A stretch of DNA of 6,624 nucleotides, from positions 1 to 6,624 of the forward strand of contig CAYUEQ010000047.1 of the NCBI GenBank assembly GCA_964443805.1, written 5' to 3'. Shown here one piece after another: positions 1 through 5,534 of the stretch. Source of the DNA: CAYUEQ01 sp964443805. Lineage in GTDB: Bacteria > Bacillota_I > Bacilli_A > RF39 > UBA660. The position numbers and the translations under genes were made by a program. The notes beneath the pieces were generated by a model, which was not told where the DNA came from, made no database searches, and was given only the letters and a program-made list of their open reading frames with translations. Position 1 is the first letter of the stretch. Every line of letters begins with the position of its first letter.

Positions 1-103
1 CGATTTTTGTCAAAATATACTTCTTTTCGTAAAAAAAATCAAAGTTATTAAATTAAATTAAATTCTAAGCTAAGAGTTTAGTAAACTTATATCACGGTTT
101 TCA

Positions 104-109
104 TATACT
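104..109 (+). promoter_or_regulatory. Possible -10 element of the amidase gene
   Basis: TATACT lies 47 bases upstream of the amidase start codon and could be a sigma-A -10 box, but no good -35 is seen 16-18 bases upstream (the bases there read GTAAAC). The same stretch, 102-110, reads CATATACTA, which fits the CATAnnnTA -10 form used by mother-cell sporulation sigma factors such as sigma-K. A 13-base palindrome, agtttagtaaact at 75-87, lies just upstream and could be an operator or chance. The promoter assignment is tentative. Confidence 0.3.
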
Positions 110-142
110 ATTTATGTAATAAGGTTTGAAAAAACCATAAAT
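110..142 (+). other. Small hairpin in the amidase leader
   Basis: The bases ggttt (123-127) and aaacc (132-136) form a stem with a GAAA tetraloop. The flanking atttat (110-115) and ataaat (137-142) can add six more pairs across a one-sided bulge at 116-122. The structure ends three bases before the Shine-Dalgarno sequence (145-152), so it could influence ribosome access or mRNA stability. It is weak and AT-rich, and no known riboswitch family is recognised. Confidence 0.25.
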
Positions 143-156
143 AGAAAGGAGGATTT

Positions 157-1683
157 ATGATAATTCTTGACGCTGGCCATGGTGGAACAGATCCTGGAGC
201 AATCGCAAATGGAATAACGGAAAAAGATTATAATTTAGATATTACATTATATATCTATAATAGATTACAAGAACTAGGTATTCCAGCAAATTTAACAAGA
301 AATTCAGACGAAACATTAATTCCTTCAGATCGAATTAATCGAATTAGACAACTTGGAGATGTTGATAGCAATATTTTGATATCTAACCATTTAAATGCTG
401 CTATTAATACTAATGCCGACGGCGCTGAAGTAATCTACGCACTTAGAAGTGATAACATTCTACCCAATTTAATATTAGAAGAGCTTAGTAATGAAGGTCA
501 AAACATTCGCGGTGCTTATCAACGAAGATTACCTACTAACAGTTCACAAGACTACTATTTTTTAATGCGCGAAACAAATAACCTTGAACCTATAATTATC
601 GAATACGGATTTGTAACAAGTAATCATGATGACCCCTACCAAATTAGAACAAATTGGGAAAATTTTGCTGAAGCAGTTGTTAGAGCACTAACAATCTATT
701 TAGATGTTCCCTATCAAAAGAATAGTAAAAGTAATAATACCTACACTGTTCAACCCGGGGATTCTATTTATGCGATTTCTAAAAAATTGAATATCAATCC
801 AAATGATTTGATGAATGCTAATAATTTAAATACTTCTAGTATTCTAAATATAGGGCAAATATTGATTATACCAAATTGTGCTACTCCACCAGCTAAAACT
901 AAAATAGAAAATAAAACTTATACAATTCAACCTGGTGATTCTATTTACGGTATCGCTAGAAAGTTAAATATCAATTCAAATGATTTAATGAACGCCAACA
1001 ATTTAAATACTTCTAGTATCCTTAATGTTGGACAAATATTAGTTTTACCAAACGAAGATAACGCATCAATCGAAAACGAAATAAAAAATAAAACTTATGT
1101 TGTCCAATCCGGAGACACTCTTTACAGTATCAGTAAAAGGTTTAATATTAATACAGAAGAACTAATTAAAATGAATAATTTAACTTCGAATTTTATACAT
1201 GTTGGACAAATTTTAAATATTTCAAATAATAATTATGTTCCTTATGCAGTAATTCAAGGTGATACACTATATAATTTGGCTCAGAAACACAATACTACTG
1301 TTGATAAAATTAAAGATATTAACAATTTATATAACGATATCCTCGCTATTGGCCAAAATATAAACATTCCCGATGAAAGAAAAATAGATATCAAAAATAA
1401 TTATTATACTATTAAAGAAGGTGATACCCTTTACGGTATCGCATCAAAATTTGATGTAACAGTCGATGCTTTAAAAAAAGAAAATAGTTTGGATTCTTCT
1501 GAAATTCACCCAAAAAAACAAATAATAATTCCATCTCAACAAAAAATTATAACACATACCGTTGGTCATGGAGAGACGTTATATCTCATCGCTCAACAAC
1601 ATAATGTAAGTGTTGATTATTTACGTAAATTAAACAATTTAACCTCCGATAAGGTAAATATCGATCAAAAATTAATAATTTAA
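157..1683 (+). CDS. N-acetylmuramoyl-L-alanine amidase (Amidase_3) with six LysM repeats
   Basis: This 508-residue protein is a zinc-dependent amidase that cuts the bond between N-acetylmuramic acid and L-alanine of the peptide stem in peptidoglycan. The catalytic domain spans about residues 1-184. The zinc ligands are H8 (in DAGHGG), E22 and H78 (in SNHLNAA, where many relatives have SIHANA), and E149 in IIIEYGF is the catalytic glutamate. Six LysM repeats follow at about 195-239, 254-298, 313-355, 362-405, 416-459 and 466-508; they bind the glycan strand. The start is set by AAAGGAGG at 145-152, four bases before the ATG, and the first residues (MIILDAGHGG) are already the first strand of the fold. 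There is therefore no signal peptide or membrane anchor, as in the sporulation amidase CwlC and in phage endolysins. How the protein reaches the wall is unknown. It is monocistronic, with a terminator directly after the stop. The enzyme family is secure; the biological role is not. Confidence 0.95.
   Translation: MIILDAGHGGTDPGAIANGITEKDYNLDITLYIYNRLQELGIPANLTRNSDETLIPSDRINRIRQLGDVDSNILISNHLNAAINTNADGAEVIYALRSDNILPNLILEELSNEGQNIRGAYQRRLPTNSSQDYYFLMRETNNLEPIIIEYGFVTSNHDDPYQIRTNWENFAEAVVRALTIYLDVPYQKNSKSNNTYTVQPGDSIYAISKKLNINPNDLMNANNLNTSSILNIGQILIIPNCATPPAKTKIENKTYTIQPGDSIYGIARKLNINSNDLMNANNLNTSSILNVGQILVLPNEDNASIENEIKNKTYVVQSGDTLYSISKRFNINTEELIKMNNLTSNFIHVGQILNISNNNYVPYAVIQGDTLYNLAQKHNTTVDKIKDINNLYNDILAIGQNINIPDERKIDIKNNYYTIKEGDTLYGIASKFDVTVDALKKENSLDSSEIHPKKQIIIPSQQKIITHTVGHGETLYLIAQQHNVSVDYLRKLNNLTSDKVNIDQKLII
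739..1680 (+). repeat. Array of six LysM-coding repeats, the first two nearly identical
   Basis: Repeat units begin at about 739, 916, 1093, 1240, 1402 and 1552, roughly 150-175 bases apart. Each opens with a Y/H-T-V-x-x-G-D/E-x-L/I-Y motif and ends with a short I-x-I-P-type strand; serine- and asparagine-rich linkers separate them. Units 1 and 2 match at 38 of 46 residues, whereas the others share only the LysM consensus. Within the identical LMNANNLNTSSILN segment the two copies differ at six codons, all synonymous, so the duplication is not fresh and the protein sequence has been held. Confidence 0.9.
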
Positions 1684-1713
1684 AAAAGAAAGTACAAAAA
1701 TACTTTCTTTTTT
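1682..1713 (+). terminator. Rho-independent terminator of the amidase gene
   Basis: A perfect 13-base-pair stem (aaaaaagaaagta at 1682-1694 with tactttctttttt at 1701-1713) encloses the six-base loop caaaaa. The 3' arm ends in a run of six T. It starts inside the stop codon, so termination comes immediately after translation ends. The arms are AT-rich, but the length and U-run are convincing. Beyond it, 1714-1883 holds no gene, only AT-rich leader of the next one. Confidence 0.8.
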
Positions 1714-1804
1714 AAACAAAACGAAAATTGGATATATCTTTTTTTTAGTTAATTATTTCTTTCCACTTATTAAGTATACTGCTCAAAAACTTAAATTATT
1801 GAAT

Positions 1805-1832
1805 TTGTTTTACACTATTTATCAATTATAAC
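1805..1832 (+). promoter_or_regulatory. Weak candidate promoter of the nuclease gene
   Basis: TTGTTT (1805-1810) and TATAAC (1827-1832) are separated by 16 bases, placing a start site about 45 bases before the gene. The -35 matches poorly and AT-rich DNA gives many such hits. A second TATACT at 1775-1780 has no -35 partner. A separate promoter is expected because a strong terminator lies upstream. Confidence 0.3.
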
Positions 1833-1883
1833 GATTTTACTTCTTTTAAATTTATTAATAAACTATAAAAACAAAGGAGAGAA

Positions 1884-2636
1884 ATGATAATGTACAATAC
1901 AAATAAAAACATACAAACATTAAAAAATAAATTCATGAAAGTTTATAACCGCGGATGGATTAGGTGTGATAATCCAAAAACAAATCCAGGTGATTTTTTT
2001 GAAGAGCTTCTTGATATAAAAAGTGGTAGTTTTGAAATACCTGACTTTAAAAATATAGAAATAAAAACAAGGAAAGCTTTTTCAAAATCGTATTTGAAAT
2101 TGTTTAATGCTACACCTGATGGAAATAATTTATTTGAAATAAAAAGAATTCAAAAAAAATATGGTTATCCCCACTATCAACTTAAGAGTGCTAGAGTTTT
2201 TAATTGTTCTATATATACAAATAAATCTACGAGAATCGGGAATTACTATTTCAAATTAAAAGTTGATCAAAATAAAGAAAAATTATTTCTAAACGTTTTT
2301 CTTAAAGATGGTAACCTAAATGACGAAAACACAAATTGGTCTTTTGATTTATTAAAAGAAAAACTGTACAGAAAACTAAAGGTATTAGCTGTTGTTGATG
2401 TTCTCGAAAAAAAAGGACAAGGCTATAATTATTATAAATATAATAATATTAAATTTTATCAATTAAAGGATTTTGATACCTTTATAGATTTAATCGACAA
2501 GGGAATTATAAGAGTTACTTTCTGTATTAATGTCTTTAAAAGTGGAAAAAGAGTCGGTCAAACACACGATCATGGAACAAGTTTTCAAATTACAGAAAAA
2601 AATTTAATCTCACTATATGATAAAATATATTTTTAA
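1884..2636 (+). CDS. MvaI/BcnI-family type II restriction endonuclease, no methyltransferase nearby
   Basis: The 250-residue protein fits the MvaI/BcnI family, monomeric endonucleases with a MutH-like PD-(D/E)xK fold whose characterised members cut CC^WGG (MvaI) or CC^SGG (BcnI). The catalytic motif is visible as PDFKNIEIK, giving D54, E59 and K61 in a D-x4-E-x-K arrangement. It is preceded by GDFFEELL (36-43), the acidic helix common to MutH-like enzymes. The C-terminal HDHGTSFQI (228-236) is the histidine-rich signature I associate with this family. Length is as expected and the frame is intact. AAAGGAG at 1873-1879 sits 4 bases before the ATG at 1884 and 10 before a second ATG at 1890, so the true start could be two codons later. 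No partner methyltransferase lies in the window: the neighbours are an amidase and tRNA genes. Target specificity cannot be read from sequence. A MutH-like nicking or repair role is a less likely alternative. I see no clear terminator of its own. Confidence 0.8.
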   Translation: MIMYNTNKNIQTLKNKFMKVYNRGWIRCDNPKTNPGDFFEELLDIKSGSFEIPDFKNIEIKTRKAFSKSYLKLFNATPDGNNLFEIKRIQKKYGYPHYQLKSARVFNCSIYTNKSTRIGNYYFKLKVDQNKEKLFLNVFLKDGNLNDENTNWSFDLLKEKLYRKLKVLAVVDVLEKKGQGYNYYKYNNIKFYQLKDFDTFIDLIDKGIIRVTFCINVFKSGKRVGQTHDHGTSFQITEKNLISLYDKIYF

Positions 2637-2652
2637 TTTTTTCTTATTAAAG

Positions 2653-2665
2653 CCAAGGGGTCGCA
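2653..2665 (+). repeat. 13-base inverted copy of the tRNA-Pro core
   Basis: CCAAGGGGTCGCA is identical to the part of tRNA-Pro running from the 3' side of the anticodon stem through the variable loop into the T stem, and it is the inverted partner of 2735-2747. A further TCAAA follows, as it does in the tRNA if three bases are dropped. Nine of thirteen bases are G or C in very AT-rich surroundings. It lies just beyond the tRNA terminator, 16 bases after the nuclease stop codon. It could be a broken tRNA-Pro fragment or a structural element. Confidence 0.6.
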
Positions 2666-2667
2666 TC

Positions 2668-2697
2668 AAAATAAAAACCATTCAAATTGAATGATTT
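2668..2697 (-). terminator. Rho-independent terminator of the tRNA-Arg/tRNA-Pro unit
   Basis: Read on the minus strand, AAATCATTC (2697-2689) pairs with GAATGGTTT (2683-2675), nine pairs including one G-U, around the loop AATTT. It is followed by a T-rich run to 2668. It begins 12 bases after the encoded CCA of tRNA-Pro. On the plus strand no U-run follows, so it probably does not end the facing nuclease transcript efficiently. Confidence 0.75.
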
Positions 2698-2709
2698 AAT
2701 TATAACAAA

Positions 2710-2786
2710 TGGTCGAGAAGACAGGATTTGAACCTGCGACCCCTTGGTCCCAAACCAAGTGCACTACCAAACTGTGCTACTTCTCG
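2710..2786 (-). tRNA. tRNA-Pro (anticodon UGG)
   Basis: This 77-nt tRNA has a perfect seven-pair acceptor stem (CGAGAAG with CTTCTCG), discriminator A and an encoded CCA at 2712-2710. The anticodon stem CTTGG/CCAAG encloses TTTGGGA, so the anticodon is UGG (2752-2750), reading CCN proline codons. The first pair C1-G72 with A73 is typical of bacterial tRNA-Pro. The T arm has GGTTCAAATCC. It lies 87 bases downstream of tRNA-Arg on the same strand and has its own possible promoter. Confidence 0.97.
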
Positions 2787-2796
2787 TAAACAAATA

Positions 2797-2807
2797 TTAA
2801 TGTATAA
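2797..2807 (-). repeat. Leader motif TTATACATTAA, copy 1 (tRNA-Pro)
   Basis: The 11-mer TTATACATTAA on the minus strand lies exactly 10 bases upstream of the mature 5' end of tRNA-Pro. The same 11-mer occurs at the same 10-base offset upstream of tRNA-Leu (6377-6387). It is not seen before tRNA-Arg or tRNA-Ser. It may be a leader processing element or a -10-like box (TATACA); its function is unknown. Confidence 0.5.
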
Positions 2808-2810
2808 ACT

Positions 2811-2819
2811 ATTATATCA
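2811..2819 (-). promoter_or_regulatory. Extended -10 promoter of tRNA-Pro
   Basis: Minus-strand TGATATAAT is a consensus extended -10 (TGn-TATAAT) with the hexamer at 2816-2811. No recognisable -35 is present at the usual distance, as is often the case for extended -10 promoters. Transcription would begin near 2804, about 18 bases before the tRNA. Read-through from tRNA-Arg is also possible, because I see no terminator between the two. Confidence 0.5.
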
Positions 2820-2873
2820 TATTTTGTTGGTTTGGGTGTAGATATATTATATATTATACATAACTAAATTAAA

Positions 2874-2950
2874 TGGTACGCCCGAAGGGACTCGAACCCC
2901 TAACCTTTTGGTCCGTAGCCAAACGCTCTATCCAATTGAGCTACGGGCGC
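2874..2950 (-). tRNA. tRNA-Arg (anticodon ACG)
   Basis: This 77-nt tRNA has acceptor stem GCGCCCG/CGGGCGT (the first pair is G-U), discriminator A and an encoded CCA. The anticodon stem TTTGG/CCAAA encloses CTACGGA, giving anticodon ACG (2916-2914). In bacteria A34 of this tRNA is converted to inosine by TadA so that CGU, CGC and CGA are read. D arm and T arm (GGTTCGAGTCC) are normal. It is the first gene of a minus-strand unit followed by tRNA-Pro. Confidence 0.97.
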
Positions 2951-2969
2951 ATTTTTCAAGTGCATTATA

Positions 2970-2998
2970 ATTATATAATTTTTAATTGAAAAATGCAA
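2970..2998 (-). promoter_or_regulatory. Sigma-A type promoter of tRNA-Arg
   Basis: On the minus strand TTGCAT (2998-2993) and TATAAT (2975-2970) are separated by 17 bases. A start near 2963 would give a leader of about 13 bases before tRNA-Arg. A second TATAAT directly follows at 2969-2964 but is less well spaced. The promoter is divergent from that of the ABC transporter gene. Confidence 0.7.
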
Positions 2999-3058
2999 CT
3001 TTTTTACCATTATTTTAAAAATTAAAATTATTTTTAATTAAAAATTGCAAATATTTAT

Positions 3059-3088
3059 TTGACTTACTCTATCTGTTTAAAATATAAT
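3059..3088 (+). promoter_or_regulatory. Promoter of the ABC transporter gene
   Basis: TTGACT (3059-3064) and a perfect TATAAT (3083-3088) are separated by 18 bases, with a start expected near 3095. That leaves a leader of about 38 bases to the TTG start codon. It would leave only about 17 bases, without a ribosome binding site, to the upstream ATG at 3112. Confidence 0.7.
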
Positions 3089-3118
3089 AAAAAGTGTGAG
3101 TTATTTATATAATGAAAG

Positions 3119-3124
3119 AAGGAG
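3119..3124 (+). promoter_or_regulatory. Ribosome binding site that sets a TTG start
   Basis: AAGGAG is followed after eight bases by an in-frame TTG at 3133. The site lies inside the reading frame that would begin at ATG 3112, which itself has no purine-rich sequence upstream. The translation from the TTG, MLSLKNISKVYK, starts as ABC ATPase domains normally do, so the TTG is preferred. Confidence 0.8.
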
Positions 3125-3132
3125 ATGATATT

Positions 3133-5445
3133 TTGTTATCATTAAAAAATATAAGTAAAGTATATAAAACAGGAGACTTTTCACAAAAAGCTTTAAATGA
3201 TTTATCTACTGAATTTAGAAACAATGAATTTGTCGCTGTTTTAGGGCCAAGCGGCAGTGGTAAAACAACCTTATTAAACATAATCGGAGGGTTAGATAGA
3301 TATACTAACGGCGATTTAATTATCAACGGAATTTCAACTAAAAAGTTTAAAGACAATGATTGGGATGCGTATCGTAATAACTGTATAGGATTTATATTTC
3401 AAAGTTATAACCTTATTAGTCACATATCTATCTTAGATAATGTTAAGTTAGGAATGACATTAAGCGGTAATTCTAACAAAATTAGTAATAAAAAAGCAAA
3501 AAACGCTTTAAAAAAAGTTGGTTTAATCGACCATATTCATAAAAAACCTAATCAACTGTCTGGGGGTCAAATGCAAAGAGTTGCTATAGCAAGAGCCTTG
3601 GTTAATGACCCAGACATCATTATGGCTGATGAACCAACTGGAGCACTTGATTCAAAAACAAGTACACAAATTATGGATTTAATTAAAGAGATTGCAAAAG
3701 ATAAGCTAGTGATAATGGTTACACACAATAATTCCTTAGCTGAAAAATACGCAAATAGAATAATTGAATTAAAAGACGGAAAAATTATAAAAGATAATAA
3801 TCCTATTAAAAAAAGTGAAAAAGGAAAAGAAATATTAATTAAAAAAACAGCGATGAATTTTCTTACTGCTTTAAAATTATCTTACAATAACATTAAAACT
3901 AAAAAAGGAAGAACATTATTAACTGCTTTTGCATCAAGTATTGGGATTATTGGTATTGCACTTATATTATCTTTATCTAACGGTTTCGATATTCAAATAA
4001 GTCAATTTGAAAAAGATACTTTAGCTAATATGCCAATAATGATTTCAAGTCAGGCTATGCAAATGGATGAAAACACAATGGAAATTATGATGAATACCTC
4101 TATAGACGACAATTCTTACCCAACTGAAAAAAAGATTTATCCACAAAAAAATATAATCGACACTATGACACATAAAAATATTATTGATCAAGAATATGTT
4201 GATTATATAGAAAAAATTGACACTGAATTAATATTAGGTATTAATTATAATAGAATAACAAATTTAAATATAATCACTGAAGATGAAAAAGGATATCGAC
4301 CAATCATGATGTCGCCAGAATTAGCATTTGTGGAATTACCGTTTAAAAATGACGAAGGTAATGAATTAGAATTTATAAATCAGTATTACGATGTAATTGA
4401 AGGTAAATTACCTGAAGATAAAACTGAATTAGTCCTACTCGTAGATAACAAAAACAGAATTGACGAAAAAATATTAAATGAGATAGGATTAGACTCAACT
4501 AAAGAATCAATCGATTTTCAAGAAATATTGAATTTGAAATTCAAATTAATTAATAATAACGATTACTATAAACAACTAGGTAAAATATATACAATTAATG
4601 ATGATTTTGAAAATTTATATAAAAACAACAATGCTGAAACTTTAAAAATCGTCGGTATTATCAGAGGTAAAGAAGGTAAAGAGTTAGAGACTGCAAATGA
4701 TTCAGGTCTAGCTTACACGAAGAATTTAATGGACTATTATATATCATCCAATAAAAATTCAGATATAGTCAAACTTCAAAATAAAGTAAACTACAATGTT
4801 ATGACTGGAGAATTATTTAGATCTAATGAGGATGGACTAAGCACCAAAAATGATGTTTTAGCTTATCTAGGAAGTAAAAGTACACCTTATTTAATAAATA
4901 TTTCACCTAAAGATTTTAAAACTAAAGATAAAATTGTGGAGTATCTTGATGATTATAATAAAGATAAGGAATCTAAAAACAAAATTGTATATACAGACCT
5001 AGGAGAAATGATAGCAAGCATGTCTGGAAATATAATGAATGCCATAACTTATGTACTAATAGGCTTTTCTGCAATATCGTTAATAGTTTCAACCATTATG
5101 ATAGCAATAATAACTTATATATCTGTACTAGAGCGTACAAAAGAAATAGGTATATTAAGAGCAATTGGAGCAAGAAAAAAAGATGTTACAAGAGTATTTA
5201 ATGCAGAAACTTTTATAATTGGTCTTTGCTCTGGTGTTTTAGGAATAACTATAGCAAGATTAATGCTTTTACCTATCAACACAATTTTGTATAATTTAAC
5301 TAATCTTAAAAATGTAGCTATATTAAATCCAATACATGCGATAATATTAATTATTATTTCATTACTACTAACATTGCTTGGGGGGGTCATACCTGCTAAA
5401 ATGGCAAGTAAGAAAGATCCTGTAGAAGCCCTAAGAACAGATTAG
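3133..5445 (+). CDS. MacB-like ABC transporter, fused ATPase and permease
   Basis: From the TTG start the protein has 770 residues. The ATPase domain comes first: Walker A GPSGSGKT (38-45), Q-loop in FIFQSYNL (Q90), signature LSGGQ (142-146), Walker B IIMADEP (162-168) and H-loop H198. A permease half follows, with a membrane helix at about 261-285, a large extracellular domain at about 285-637, and three helices at about 637-666, 692-713 and 736-753, ending in the conserved PAKMASKKDPVEALR. This MacB/FtsX-type (type VII) layout belongs to mechanotransmission pumps that move lipoproteins, peptides or antibiotics outside the membrane rather than passing a solute through it. Two copies would dimerise. 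The substrate cannot be told: no two-component system or resistance gene adjoins it. The extracellular domain has no cysteine but is methionine-rich just after helix 1. The gene is monocistronic. An alternative ATG at 3112 would add seven residues. Confidence 0.93.
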   Translation: MLSLKNISKVYKTGDFSQKALNDLSTEFRNNEFVAVLGPSGSGKTTLLNIIGGLDRYTNGDLIINGISTKKFKDNDWDAYRNNCIGFIFQSYNLISHISILDNVKLGMTLSGNSNKISNKKAKNALKKVGLIDHIHKKPNQLSGGQMQRVAIARALVNDPDIIMADEPTGALDSKTSTQIMDLIKEIAKDKLVIMVTHNNSLAEKYANRIIELKDGKIIKDNNPIKKSEKGKEILIKKTAMNFLTALKLSYNNIKTKKGRTLLTAFASSIGIIGIALILSLSNGFDIQISQFEKDTLANMPIMISSQAMQMDENTMEIMMNTSIDDNSYPTEKKIYPQKNIIDTMTHKNIIDQEYVDYIEKIDTELILGINYNRITNLNIITEDEKGYRPIMMSPELAFVELPFKNDEGNELEFINQYYDVIEGKLPEDKTELVLLVDNKNRIDEKILNEIGLDSTKESIDFQEILNLKFKLINNNDYYKQLGKIYTINDDFENLYKNNNAETLKIVGIIRGKEGKELETANDSGLAYTKNLMDYYISSNKNSDIVKLQNKVNYNVMTGELFRSNEDGLSTKNDVLAYLGSKSTPYLINISPKDFKTKDKIVEYLDDYNKDKESKNKIVYTDLGEMIASMSGNIMNAITYVLIGFSAISLIVSTIMIAIITYISVLERTKEIGILRAIGARKKDVTRVFNAETFIIGLCSGVLGITIARLMLLPINTILYNLTNLKNVAILNPIHAIILIIISLLLTLLGGVIPAKMASKKDPVEALRTD

Positions 5446-5466
5446 AAAATATTATTTACTACACAT

Positions 5467-5495
5467 AAAAACATCTCATTGAGAGATGTTTTTTT
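5467..5495. terminator. Bidirectional terminator between convergent genes
   Basis: The arms acatctc (5471-5477) and gagatgt (5483-5489) pair around attga. They are flanked by a run of A on the left and seven T on the right, which extend the stem and supply a U-run on both strands. It serves the ABC transporter gene from the left and the thioredoxin-like gene from the right; both end within 40 bases of it. Confidence 0.88.
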
Positions 5496-5534
5496 ACTTA
5501 AACAATCAGTAATCACTAATAATGCTTCTGAAGT

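Noticed and set aside
1..60. End or start of another gene at the left edge
   Set aside because: The stretch is AT-rich with stops in all frames; a weak minus-strand TTTGAT...TATATT pair at 43-14 is too poor to call a divergent promoter.
739..1680. CRISPR-like or tandem DNA array
   Set aside because: The spacing is regular only because it encodes LysM domains; repeat DNA sequences diverge and lie in one open reading frame.
3105..3356. 83-codon open frame on the minus strand
   Set aside because: It lies opposite the Walker A end of the ABC ATPase, has no ribosome binding site and no recognisable protein features; a shadow of the coding strand.
5115..5390. 91-codon open frame on the minus strand
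   Set aside because: It is antisense to the last membrane helices of the ABC permease; its hydrophobic composition mirrors that region and no independent signals are present.
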